This document shows, piece by piece, positions 1-9,994 of a stretch of 41,269 bases of DNA. Every line of letters starts with the position of its first letter. The stretch's first letter is position 1. The notes under the pieces were generated by a model. The model ran no database searches and was not told the DNA's origin. It saw only the letters and a list, made by a program, of their open reading frames with translations. A program made the translations under genes and the position numbers. The stretch comes from an uncultured Bacteroides sp. (GTDB lineage: Bacteria > Bacillota > Clostridia > Lachnospirales > Lachnospiraceae), in contig CAMBEF010000002.1 of the NCBI GenBank assembly GCA_945865495.1, forward strand, positions 1 through 41,269, written 5' to 3'.

Positions 1-3000
1 CGCATACGTGTAAACAATGTCAAATATAACTTTGGAACCCAGTATTATGATGATTTCATGATGCGCTTTTCCGGCAAGAATACGCTGTATGATCTTGCCA
101 ACGGCGGCGGTAAGAGTCTTCTTATGCTTCTGCTTATGCAGAATATGATTCCAAATTGCACACTTGATGACAAACAGCCGATAGAGAAGCTTTTTCGCGG
201 GGACAGCGGCAATACAACGATACATTCACTTATAGAGTGGAATCTTGACCCATGCTACCGTAAGGACAATTACAAATATATGCTTACGGGCTTTTGCGCA
301 CGCAAAGCAAGAAATACATCATCAGAGCAGCCAGCAGTGCCAGATGGATATGATACGGACGGCACGGGAACGTCACAGGCTTCATCCGTATCAGCTGCTT
401 CACAGGCAGTTTCGGCAAATGACCAGGCATCAGTGGAATATTTTAACTATGTCATATTCTACAGGGAATTCGGCGATAATGACATAAGAAATCTGCCGCT
501 TTCAAAGGATGGCAAAAAGGTAACATATCAGGAACTTAAAGATTACCTGAGAGACCTTGAGAAGAAGGATTTCGGAGTATCGGTAAAGATATTTGACCGC
601 AAGGGAGATTATCAGAACTTTATAAGCGGATATGGAATCTATGAAAGTGAATGGGAAATCGTAAGAGGAATCAATAAGACGGAAGGTCATGTAAGAACAT
701 ATTTTGAGACGAATTACAGGACAAGCCGCAAGGTTGTTGAGGATCTGCTTATTGAGGAGATTATCCAGAAATCCTTCCACAACATAACAGGCAACGGTAA
801 TGATGATGACCGCATGGCAAGGACGCTTCTTGACATAAAGGATAAGCTTGTTGAACTTTCAAGAAAGCATGCCATTATGGATGAGTATGACATGCAGATA
901 CAGGCCATAGATGAGTTCGCACAGGGACTGTCAGATTTTGAAAGTATATACCGCAATAAAAATGAGAACAGTGCCAGACTTGTAAGGATGCTCGCGGCAG
1001 CAAGGAAAAAGAGTGATGAAACAGCTGCTGAGGAGCAGTCTGCAACAGAGGCGATTGAGAGAATACAGATTGAGACCGACAGAGAACATCGGCTCATAGA
1101 CACTGCGGAGATTATCGAACAGAAGAATTCAATGAAGGAAGTCGGGGAACTTCTCAGGCAATCTGAGCAGGAGAGGTCGTCTGCTGTGCAGGCTTCGGAA
1201 AGTCTGCGGCTTGAACTTACCCTTAAGGAGTGCATTGCAGATTACAGGGAATATCTTGAATATAAGAGGCAGTTTGATGAGATAACCCAGATTATAGATA
1301 ACAGACTCCGTGACCATGAAGACATAGCTGCGGAACTGAGAAATCTTGCATCATATAAAAAATCAGCTGATGATATCAGAAGACATGAATTATTGTCGGG
1401 TATGACAGAGGCAAAAGCACTTCTTGCCAATGAGGAGAACGTATCCAATACAGCAGCAGATGCACTTAAGGCAGCAGAATCAGGAATATCCAAGGCACTT
1501 GGACGTTCTGAATATCTCAAGAATGAGATAACTTCCGACGAGAATGCCATATCGGGAATGCTTGGTGCCGATACGGTACTTGTCGCTGAGAATGCGTCTG
1601 ATGAGCTGGCAGGAGTGAATGATGAGGCAGCAGCATGCAGAATGCATATGCGGGAACTTGAGGAAAAACTGGCGTCAGTAAAGACACAGATTGATATGTG
1701 CCGTACTAAGCTTGACAGAACAGATACTCTTATAGAGGTGAACGGACAGCAGGCAGAGAAGCTTGAACAGGAACTTGCGGCAGGAAAGCATGCCGATGAG
1801 CTTTTTGACAAGCTGTGCAATGTGTATTCACAGAAGACGCCGGAGGGGCTGGCAAGAGCGGTATCGGCGGCACTTAAGGAGACGGAATCACAGTTTGACA
1901 AAAGTATGCGCAGAAGATCTGACCTTGAAGTATATGCTGAGTCACTTAAGAACGGCGTGTATGTGTGCCGCGATGAACAGTATGACAAAGTGTGGGATTA
2001 TCTTCAGAAGCAGTATGGCGAAGATGCCATGCAGGGCTCACGCTGGTATGCGGGCCTTAAGCAGGGACAGAAACGGGATGTCATAAAGCGCGTTCCATTC
2101 ATTCATAACGGCTTTATAATAAAAAATGATTTTGAAAGAGTCAGGGCGGATACAGTGCTTGGAAGCTTTAACGGTGCATATGCGGTACCGGTTATCAGTG
2201 AAAATGTGCTGTATGATATGAAGCTTGAAGTGAACAATGAACTTGTGACATTTGCATCGAGGGATATGTCATTTCTTACAGAACCGTCAGGCATTGACAA
2301 TGAGATTAAAAAATGCAGCGAAGAGATAGCTGAGCTTGATGATGTGATAGCGCGTCTTTCAGACAGAAGAGATGTGATAAGGGAGGACTATGATTTTGCA
2401 GTAAGAGAAGCGGTAAAGAGGTCTGATTATAATGACAGTCCGGCAGTCCGGCTTGAAAAGCTTAAAGCTGAAGCAGTGCAGCTTGCAGAGACCAGAACGG
2501 AGCTTATCGGCAGACTTGAGAACCTTAACACATCAAAGGCTTCACTCACAAGAGAGTACGATGACGAATCGCAGAGAGAGGCACATGATCTTAAGAGGGC
2601 AGAGCTTCTTCAAAAGATTACAGAGCTGTTCGACAGGGCTGTGGGACACAGAGCCGAAGTGAAGCAGCTTGACGGGATGATTCAGGAGTACTCTTCAAGG
2701 AAACAGAAAGCGGGGGCAGATCTCAGCGCATCACAGGAAAGAGCCGGCGCATACCGGTCGAAAATTGCATCGGTACAGAGTGCGCTTGAAAGAATGGATG
2801 TCCAGTGGACTGCATTTGCACCGTATTATAGTGAAGATTACGAAGCAGGTTCCGGTAACACGGTTAATGCACAACAATTCAGTGAACAGGATCTCGAGAG
2901 CAGGTTTGCAGCACTCAGAAGCATTATTGAGCAGGATACATCTGACATAACGGATAAGGAGAAGCTTAAGAACCATCTTGCTGCGTCTATGGACAAATGC

Positions 3001-4497
3001 TGCCGTATGATAGAGTACAGGCGAATGTCGGTTGATGATGTCAGGAAAGCGCTTGATGACGACTCAATGGCGGACAGCAGTAATGATGCGCTTATGTCGA
3101 TACGTGACAGACTGGCTGAGTATGATGGGCAGATTGCTTCAATAACACAGACAATAGAATCGCAGAGCGCACTTTATAACAGACTTGACGGAAGTATAGC
3201 ACATGGAATCTATCAGATAGAGGAAAAATACGGAAGTTATGAGGAATTTGAATGTGCCAATACAGCGGCATTCAAGGAGCAGCATACGGCGCTTGTTGCA
3301 AAGATGAGAGAAAACAAAGCCAGGCTGTCTGACAGACAGAAAGAGACTGTTAAGCAGCACACAAAGCTTGAGGTCATGATTAAGGATATGGAGAGGATTA
3401 TCCGTGCTGCCGGAATAGATGAGGCGGATGCGGATGTGACCGGAGCAGATGAGAATGTGGCTTTGGAGAATTACATGGATTACGAGAATGTCCAGAAAGA
3501 GCTCGAGAGGATTCTTGCAAGGCTTGAAAAGCGCAAGGATACATTTGCAAAGCAGAAAGCAGAGCTTACTGACAGACTGCGCAGACTTGAGGCAGCAGAT
3601 CTTGCGGATGAATTTACAAGAAGCCTGGATGCACCGGCTGATGCAAAACAGTGCGAAGAGCTTGCCGGACAGCTAAAGGAGACCAATGAGTATATAGCGC
3701 TTGAGAGAGATAATGTTGCAAAGAGCACGGAAGACATGGAACGTATAAAGGAAAGCTTTGAGAACAGATGTCTTCAGACCTGCAGCAATATAAAGACGGA
3801 GCTTGACAGGCTTCCACAGCTTTCGACAATAACGCTGGACGGAAAGCTTATATCGATAATTGACCTGCAGATACCATATGTAAAAGAGGAGTCATACAAG
3901 GAGCGCATGTCTGCATACATAGACGAGACAGTGACAGCGGCTGAGAGCTTCAGGGATGCGGCACAGAGACTTCAGTATATACGCAACAGACTGACATGGA
4001 AGAGACTTTTTTCTGTCATTGTTACGGATATGGATGCAATAAGGGTGAATCTGTACAAACGTGAGAGAATCGGCGATCAGAGCAGGTTCCTTAAGTATGA
4101 GGAGGCTGTGGGAAGTACGGGACAGTCACAGGGCATATATATTCAGTTCCTGATTGCGATTATCAATTATATCTCCAATATAAATGCGGCAACTCATGGA
4201 GCAGCGGTGACTGGCAAGGTAATATTTATCGATAACCCGTTTGGTGCGGCTAAGGATATATATATATGGGAGCCTATATTCAAACTGCTTAAGACAAACC
4301 ATGTACAGCTTATTGTTCCTGCGAGAGGTGCAACGCCTGCAATTACGGGAAGATTTGATGTTAATTATATTCTTGGACAGAAGATGGCAGGCAGAATGCA
4401 GCAGACAGTTGTTGTGGATTATCAAAGTAACATAGAGCGCGAAAATCTTGAGTATTCAAGGATTGAATATGAGCAGCAGACACTTGACCTGCTGTAA
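1..4497 (+). CDS. SMC/MukB-like coiled-coil ATPase, 5'-truncated by the window edge
   Basis: The frame is open from nt 1 (RIRVNNVKYNFGTQYYDDFMMRFSGKNTLYDLANGGGKSLLML), so the ORF start at 58 is probably internal. Walker A-like ANGGGKS, very long charged heptad-like region, central hinge-like segment (SRWYAGLKQ...VPFIHNGFIIKNDFERV), C-terminal head with GSTGQSQGIYIQFL and Walker B-like KVIFIDNPFG. Confidence 0.8.
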   Translation, partial: RIRVNNVKYNFGTQYYDDFMMRFSGKNTLYDLANGGGKSLLMLLLMQNMIPNCTLDDKQPIEKLFRGDSGNTTIHSLIEWNLDPCYRKDNYKYMLTGFCARKARNTSSEQPAVPDGYDTDGTGTSQASSVSAASQAVSANDQASVEYFNYVIFYREFGDNDIRNLPLSKDGKKVTYQELKDYLRDLEKKDFGVSVKIFDRKGDYQNFISGYGIYESEWEIVRGINKTEGHVRTYFETNYRTSRKVVEDLLIEEIIQKSFHNITGNGNDDDRMARTLLDIKDKLVELSRKHAIMDEYDMQIQAIDEFAQGLSDFESIYRNKNENSARLVRMLAAARKKSDETAAEEQSATEAIERIQIETDREHRLIDTAEIIEQKNSMKEVGELLRQSEQERSSAVQASESLRLELTLKECIADYREYLEYKRQFDEITQIIDNRLRDHEDIAAELRNLASYKKSADDIRRHELLSGMTEAKALLANEENVSNTAADALKAAESGISKALGRSEYLKNEITSDENAISGMLGADTVLVAENASDELAGVNDEAAACRMHMRELEEKLASVKTQIDMCRTKLDRTDTLIEVNGQQAEKLEQELAAGKHADELFDKLCNVYSQKTPEGLARAVSAALKETESQFDKSMRRRSDLEVYAESLKNGVYVCRDEQYDKVWDYLQKQYGEDAMQGSRWYAGLKQGQKRDVIKRVPFIHNGFIIKNDFERVRADTVLGSFNGAYAVPVISENVLYDMKLEVNNELVTFASRDMSFLTEPSGIDNEIKKCSEEIAELDDVIARLSDRRDVIREDYDFAVREAVKRSDYNDSPAVRLEKLKAEAVQLAETRTELIGRLENLNTSKASLTREYDDESQREAHDLKRAELLQKITELFDRAVGHRAEVKQLDGMIQEYSSRKQKAGADLSASQERAGAYRSKIASVQSALERMDVQWTAFAPYYSEDYEAGSGNTVNAQQFSEQDLESRFAALRSIIEQDTSDITDKEKLKNHLAASMDKCCRMIEYRRMSVDDVRKALDDDSMADSSNDALMSIRDRLAEYDGQIASITQTIESQSALYNRLDGSIAHGIYQIEEKYGSYEEFECANTAAFKEQHTALVAKMRENKARLSDRQKETVKQHTKLEVMIKDMERIIRAAGIDEADADVTGADENVALENYMDYENVQKELERILARLEKRKDTFAKQKAELTDRLRRLEAADLADEFTRSLDAPADAKQCEELAGQLKETNEYIALERDNVAKSTEDMERIKESFENRCLQTCSNIKTELDRLPQLSTITLDGKLISIIDLQIPYVKEESYKERMSAYIDETVTAAESFRDAAQRLQYIRNRLTWKRLFSVIVTDMDAIRVNLYKRERIGDQSRFLKYEEAVGSTGQSQGIYIQFLIAIINYISNINAATHGAAVTGKVIFIDNPFGAAKDIYIWEPIFKLLKTNHVQLIVPARGATPAITGRFDVNYILGQKMAGRMQQTVVVDYQSNIERENLEYSRIEYEQQTLDLL

Positions 4498-4575
4498 TTC
4501 GGCTGTGATATATGACAATAATGTAACAGCTGCTAATATGCCATGTATTGGATGATATTGGAACGGTAAACTTTT

Positions 4576-4604
4576 TTGACAAGCACTATATGCTGTGATA
4601 AACT
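4576..4604 (+). promoter_or_regulatory. Putative sigma-70-type promoter for the TPR/AAA gene
   Basis: TTGACA (4576-4581), 17-nt spacer, TAAACT (4599-4604), about 45 nt upstream of the GTG start. Confidence 0.6.
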
Positions 4605-4648
4605 TAATTATGTATGTTTAACTTTCTTTTTGAAAAGGTGGCGTTATC

Positions 4649-7600
4649 GTGGATAAATACGAATTCAATATAAAATTAGAACAGATTAAGAAACTCGCAG
4701 CCAGAAAAGATTACAAGGCGGCAGCAGCTATTGCTAATTCCATGGATTGGCGCAAGATGAAGGATTGGGCTACACTTGCAACAATAATTAATGTTCAGGA
4801 AGCAGCAGGATACATAGAGGAAGCAAGAGATACTGCCATACTCGCATATAACAGGAACCAGGGCGGAAGAAGGCTTGTATATAAGCTTACAGAGCTTTTT
4901 ATCAGACTTGGACAGTTCGAGGATGCGGAAGATCTGTATGAGGAATATGTTCATATGGCATCACATGATGTGAACAGATTTATTCTTGAGTATAAGCTCC
5001 GCAAGGCAGAGAATGCGCCGGTAGATACTCTTATCGAGATACTTGAGGAGTACAAGAGCCAGGAGATAGACGAGAAGTACATGTATGAGCTTGCACAGCT
5101 TTACAGCTATGCCGGCATGTCTGATAAGTGTGTTCATATATGTGATGAGATTATATTGTGGTTCTCTGACGGTGAATATGTTGACAGTGCAATAAGGCTT
5201 AAGCAGAAGTATGCTGACATAACGGCTACACAGCAGAAGATATTTGAAGAGGCTGTCAGAAAAAAGGATGCACCGGATGCGGATCAGACAAAAGAGCTGA
5301 TATTTGCAAAAGAGCATGAGAAGATCCGATACAGTGATGAGATGGAAAAGGAGCTTGAGGAAGAGTACTCACAGGATGAGTATGACGAATATGATGCCGG
5401 ATACGGGGACGCAGTATATGAGGATGACCGGCAGGCAGACAGCAATCTGCCATCTTATGAATATGAAGATGATGAGGAAGATGACGGCCCTGCGATGGAT
5501 CTTATCCAGAACAAGGCTGACGAGAATGCCAAGAATTTTTTTCGTGCGTTAATTAATAAGGCTGCCATGAGTGCAAAGGGCGGCAGTGCTGATGATGAAG
5601 ATGAGGAAGAAGAGGATGAGGAGACTTTTGTCGACTCGCAGGCAGACAGTCAGGAATATCAGGATTCATCATATGAAGATGATTCGGAGTATGACAGCGA
5701 TGATACGGATGAATACACAGCCGGATCAGATGATGCACAAGATGTGGATGATGCAGATGATGCGGATTCATCAGGTGCGGATGACAGAGCTTCAGCATCC
5801 GGCAATGAAGGAATAGAAAAAGCAAAGCAGTCGCTTAATGAGCTTATTGCAAAGGCAAGACAGAATCTTGAAGACAGTTATGAAGATGTACGTCAGGCAG
5901 ATGCGGAAGAGCGAATTGCCAAGACAGCAGAGCAGATAGAGGTTCCTGTAAGGGAATACAGCATATATGACACGCGAAATCTTCAGGCAGAGCTTGCAAA
6001 GAATCTTGATGAGATTATGAATTCAGATACTGCGCCTATTACACCTGTAAGTCCAATGCCGTCATTTATGAATAGTGACTTTGGCAGTGTTCAGGATGAG
6101 ACTGACAAAGACAGTAAGAATGATAGTGACGGTGACAGTGCTAATACTGATGATGAACAGATAGAAGGCCAGATGAGCATTGCCGACTGGGTAGAGGCTG
6201 TACAGGAAGAAAAATACGGCAACCGGGAGACAAGGGAATTCTCCAAAGAAGAACTAGAGAGAGAGCTTGCAGCAAGGGAGTCCAAGGAAGAGGCATATGA
6301 CAGGCTTATGGCAAAGCAGAAAGCGGCAGCTGCCAGAAGCGGTGTACCTTTTGATGAGGCAAGGGCAAGAGATAATGCCAATCAGGAGCTTATGCTGCAG
6401 TCGGTGAAGACAGACCTTGCAATCAGAACAGGTAAGGCAGCAGCACATATTGAGACGGATGCTGTAAAGCAGAAGGAAGACGGAAGAATATGGCTGTATG
6501 CGTACAAGAGCAAGCTTGCAAAAGACAGGGAAGAAGCAGCGGCAGAGGAGCAGCGCAGGGTGTTAGAGCAGAGGTTCTCTGATGAGGAACAGGAGATGCA
6601 GGCACAGAAGGTCATGGCAGATGAACTTGCCAGAGAGGTAAGGGAAGCTATGGATAACAGTGCTGTATCACAGGAGCAGGACTCACAGGAACCGGTTTCT
6701 GATGCAGAAGATGAAGAATACGATGACAGTTATGATGACGTATATTCGGAGGAAGAAGAATACTCAGAAGATGACTATGACGATGAGTATCCTGAAGATG
6801 AATATTCGGAAGACGATGAATACTCAGAAGATGACGAATATTCAGAAGACGATGAGTATGATGAAGATGGGGAGTACGAAGAGGACGAGGAGTATGATGT
6901 AGAGCCGATTGAGGAAGAAGAGCCATCAGGCGTAAGGGCATTATTCCATTTTGGCAGAAAGAAAAAGTCAAAGCCGGTTGAGGAAGAACCGGAAGAAGAC
7001 GAATATGAGGAAGAATATGAAGGCAGCACTGATGAAGAAGAGCCTGAATATGACGAATCAGAATATGATGATGGAGAAGAGGCGTTTGAATTGGAAATCC
7101 CAAAGGAAGTACGTAAGTTTTTCAACAAATATAATGATATGGATGGCGTAACCGAACAGCTGGCAGAGTATTTTGACACTGTCGGTGATGAGATAGGCCA
7201 GAATACATCGGAGAGAGGCAATATCATTATCAGCGGTAACAGGAGTGCTGATAAGACAAGTCTTGCCAAGAATATTGCGAGGGCACTTAACCAGCTGTAT
7301 CCGGAATATCCTAAGAAGATTGCTAAGACTACCGGTGAGAGTATTAACCAGCGTGGAATCGCCAAGTCACTTCCAAGACTTATAGGAACGGTTCTTATTG
7401 TAGAAGATGCGGGTTCAATTGTTCCGAAGAGAATCACGGAGCTTCTTGAGGTCATGAAGCAGGATACAGGCGGAATGATTGTAATACTGATAGATTCAGA
7501 TACAGAGATTAATGTTCTTCTCAGTGTTAATCCTGATCTGGCAGAGAACTTTAACCACAGAATAGTTATCAAGCAGTATGCGGTTGCAGAGCTTGTTGAC

Positions 7601-7843
7601 TATGCAAGAAAATATGCGGGCAAGCGCCAGCATGTTGTAAATGATGATGCACTTACACTTCTCTATATGAAGATTAATAAATTAAGCAAAGAAAAAGAGT
7701 ATGTAAGGACGGATGAAGTTAAGGAGATTATAGACAAGGCTATTGTCAAGGCAGAACGACGTGCTTCGAGAAGATTATTCGGAAGGCATGTAAGACGTGG
7801 CGGAGAATATTTTGTGCTTACCGAGTCTGATTTTAAAGATTGA
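4649..7843 (+). CDS. TPR-repeat protein with long acidic low-complexity linker and C-terminal AAA-like domain
   Basis: GTG start with AAAAGGTGG upstream. N-terminal helical repeats (FIRLGQFEDAEDLYEEY, ELAQLYSYAGMSDKCVHICDEII); D/E/Y/S-rich middle; C-terminal NIIISGNRSADKTSLAKNIARAL and TVLIVEDAGSI resembling degenerate Walker A/B. Confidence 0.75.
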   Translation: MDKYEFNIKLEQIKKLAARKDYKAAAAIANSMDWRKMKDWATLATIINVQEAAGYIEEARDTAILAYNRNQGGRRLVYKLTELFIRLGQFEDAEDLYEEYVHMASHDVNRFILEYKLRKAENAPVDTLIEILEEYKSQEIDEKYMYELAQLYSYAGMSDKCVHICDEIILWFSDGEYVDSAIRLKQKYADITATQQKIFEEAVRKKDAPDADQTKELIFAKEHEKIRYSDEMEKELEEEYSQDEYDEYDAGYGDAVYEDDRQADSNLPSYEYEDDEEDDGPAMDLIQNKADENAKNFFRALINKAAMSAKGGSADDEDEEEEDEETFVDSQADSQEYQDSSYEDDSEYDSDDTDEYTAGSDDAQDVDDADDADSSGADDRASASGNEGIEKAKQSLNELIAKARQNLEDSYEDVRQADAEERIAKTAEQIEVPVREYSIYDTRNLQAELAKNLDEIMNSDTAPITPVSPMPSFMNSDFGSVQDETDKDSKNDSDGDSANTDDEQIEGQMSIADWVEAVQEEKYGNRETREFSKEELERELAARESKEEAYDRLMAKQKAAAARSGVPFDEARARDNANQELMLQSVKTDLAIRTGKAAAHIETDAVKQKEDGRIWLYAYKSKLAKDREEAAAEEQRRVLEQRFSDEEQEMQAQKVMADELAREVREAMDNSAVSQEQDSQEPVSDAEDEEYDDSYDDVYSEEEEYSEDDYDDEYPEDEYSEDDEYSEDDEYSEDDEYDEDGEYEEDEEYDVEPIEEEEPSGVRALFHFGRKKKSKPVEEEPEEDEYEEEYEGSTDEEEPEYDESEYDDGEEAFELEIPKEVRKFFNKYNDMDGVTEQLAEYFDTVGDEIGQNTSERGNIIISGNRSADKTSLAKNIARALNQLYPEYPKKIAKTTGESINQRGIAKSLPRLIGTVLIVEDAGSIVPKRITELLEVMKQDTGGMIVILIDSDTEINVLLSVNPDLAENFNHRIVIKQYAVAELVDYARKYAGKRQHVVNDDALTLLYMKINKLSKEKEYVRTDEVKEIIDKAIVKAERRASRRLFGRHVRRGGEYFVLTESDFKD
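6800..6889 (+). repeat. 18-nt in-frame tandem repeat (EYSEDD), three good units plus degenerate units
   Basis: Units gaatattcggaagacgat / gaatactcagaagatgac / gaatattcagaagacgat at 6800, 6818 and 6836, then diverged units. Confidence 0.8.
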
Positions 7844-7873
7844 TATAAACTTGTATAACAAGGAGGATTTACA

Positions 7874-9868
7874 ATGAACAACAGTGCGATTGACAATTTG
7901 TCAGTTAACGCAATACGTGTATTATCAGCAGATGCAATCCAGAAGGCCAATTCAGGACATCCGGGACTTCCACTCGGTGCAGCACCTATGGCATATGAGC
8001 TCTGGACAAAGCATATGAATCACAATCCTAAGGATCCGGAATGGAAGAACAGGGACAGATTTATTCTTTCGGGCGGACATGGTTCGATGCTTCTGTATTC
8101 ACTGCTTCATCTGTTTGGATATGGTAATCTGTCAGCTAAGGATCTCTCAGAGTTCCGTCAGTTTAATTCACTGACACCGGGACATCCTGAATACCGCCAT
8201 ACAGTTGGCGTGGAGGCAACAACAGGTCCTCTTGGTGCCGGAATGGGTATGGCAGTAGGTATGGCTATTGCAGAATCTCATCTTGCAGCTGTATTTAATA
8301 AAGACGGATATGATGTGGTTGACCATTATACATATGTTCTCGGCGGAGACGGCTGTATGATGGAAGGTATCTCATCTGAGGCATTTTCACTTGCAGGTAC
8401 ACTTAAGCTCGGCAAGCTCATAGTTTTCTATGATTCCAATAATATTTCAATTGAAGGAAGCACTGATATAGCATTTACAGAGAATGTGCAGAAGAGATTC
8501 GAGGCATTCGGCTTCCAGACAATAGATGTTGCTGACGGTAATGACCTTGAAGCAATAGGCAGGGCTATTGAGGAGGCAAAGGCTGACCAGACACGTCCTT
8601 CACTTATTACGGTTCATACACAGATTGGTTATGGATGCCCGGCTAAGCAGGGTAAGGCAAGCGCACATGGTGAGCCGCTCGGCGTTGAGAATGTTGCGGC
8701 ACTCAGAGAGAACCTTAAGTGGCCGTTAGAAGAAAGCTTTGCAGTACCGGAAGAGGTATATGCTAATTACGCACAGTATGCAGCTAAGGGAGCAGCCAAG
8801 GAAGAAGAGTGGAATAAGCTCTTTGAGGAGTATTCTGCAAAGTATCCTGACATGCGTAAGCTGTGGGATGAATATTACGGAGACAATGCAGAGCTTGATA
8901 AGCTCTTTGCATCAGATGAATACTGGGCACGTGGTGAGAAGCCGGAAGCTACAAGAGGTATCTCGGGCCGTGTGCTTAACGAGATTAAGAAGGTAATGCC
9001 TAATCTTATCGGTGGTTCAGCAGACCTTGCACCATCTAACAAGACTAACATGACAGGTATGGGCGATTATTCAGCACAGGACAGAAGCGGATGCAATATG
9101 CACTTTGGTGTAAGAGAGATTGCAATGGCAGCTATCGGCAACGGAATGATGCTTCACGGAGGACTGCGTGCATTCGTGGCAACATTTTTTGTATTCAGCG
9201 ATTATGTTAAGCCTATGGCAAGACTTTCAGCGATTATGGGAGTGCCGCTTACATTTGTACTCTCACACGACAGCATAGGAGTAGGAGAAGACGGACCTAC
9301 CCATGAGCCTATTGAGCAGCTTGCAATGCTTCGTTCACTTCCTAACTTTAACGTATTCAGACCATGTGATGCAATTGAGACAGAAGCTGCATGGTACGCA
9401 GCAATAAAGTCAGACAGGACACCTACTGCACTTGTACTTTCAAGACAGAATCTTGCTCCGATACCGGGAAGCAGCAAGGATGCACTTAAGGGCGGTTATG
9501 TAATCGATGATTCAGCTAAGGAAGTCCCTGATGTAATTCTTATGGCATCAGGTTCAGAAGTAGAACTTGCAGTAGAGGCTAAGAAGCTTCTTGCCGGTGA
9601 CGGAGTTGATGCGAGAGTTGTAAGTATGCCATGTATGGATATTTTTGAGACACAGAGCGATGAGTACAAGGAGTCGGTTCTTCCTAAGGCATGCCGTAAG
9701 AGAGTTGCGGTAGAAGCTCTCTCAGACTTTGGATGGGGAAGATATGTGGGACTTGACGGTGCATATGTCACAATGCATGGTTTCGGAGCTTCAGGTCCAT
9801 CTAAACAGCTTTTTGAATATTTTGGATTTACAGCAGAGAATGTTGCAAATGTTGCAAAGAGTCTCTAA
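7874..9868 (+). CDS. tkt: Transketolase
   Basis: [78 protein letters not shown]. Confidence 0.97.
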   Translation: MNNSAIDNLSVNAIRVLSADAIQKANSGHPGLPLGAAPMAYELWTKHMNHNPKDPEWKNRDRFILSGGHGSMLLYSLLHLFGYGNLSAKDLSEFRQFNSLTPGHPEYRHTVGVEATTGPLGAGMGMAVGMAIAESHLAAVFNKDGYDVVDHYTYVLGGDGCMMEGISSEAFSLAGTLKLGKLIVFYDSNNISIEGSTDIAFTENVQKRFEAFGFQTIDVADGNDLEAIGRAIEEAKADQTRPSLITVHTQIGYGCPAKQGKASAHGEPLGVENVAALRENLKWPLEESFAVPEEVYANYAQYAAKGAAKEEEWNKLFEEYSAKYPDMRKLWDEYYGDNAELDKLFASDEYWARGEKPEATRGISGRVLNEIKKVMPNLIGGSADLAPSNKTNMTGMGDYSAQDRSGCNMHFGVREIAMAAIGNGMMLHGGLRAFVATFFVFSDYVKPMARLSAIMGVPLTFVLSHDSIGVGEDGPTHEPIEQLAMLRSLPNFNVFRPCDAIETEAAWYAAIKSDRTPTALVLSRQNLAPIPGSSKDALKGGYVIDDSAKEVPDVILMASGSEVELAVEAKKLLAGDGVDARVVSMPCMDIFETQSDEYKESVLPKACRKRVAVEALSDFGWGRYVGLDGAYVTMHGFGASGPSKQLFEYFGFTAENVANVAKSL

Positions 9869-9876
9869 TTAATTGG

Positions 9877-9905
9877 TTGAGAAATTGGGCCATATATGCT
9901 AAAAT
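9877..9905 (+). promoter_or_regulatory. Putative sigma-70-type promoter for the phosphofructokinase gene
   Basis: TTGAGA (9877-9882), 17-nt spacer, TAAAAT (9900-9905). The leader contains an inverted repeat CTGACCC...GGGTCAG (9934-9961). Confidence 0.55.
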
Positions 9906-9994
9906 ATCAGTATATTAACAGTATCAGCATACGCTGACCCGGTGAACGGCCAATGGGTCAGGGATGGGTATACAATTATTAGGAGGGCTACATA

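Noticed and set aside
714-1988. Long antisense ORFs within the SMC-like gene (e.g. 714-1235, 1242-1988 minus)
   Set aside because: Ser/Leu-rich translations mirror the codon bias of the sense strand; no RBS and no family resemblance.
6775-7572. 265-aa minus ORF rich in SSSEYSSS
   Set aside because: Antisense reading of the acidic EYSEDD repeats; a compositional artefact.
9934-9961. Hairpin in the phosphofructokinase leader as a riboswitch
   Set aside because: Only a single 7-bp inverted repeat; I could not match it to any known aptamer.
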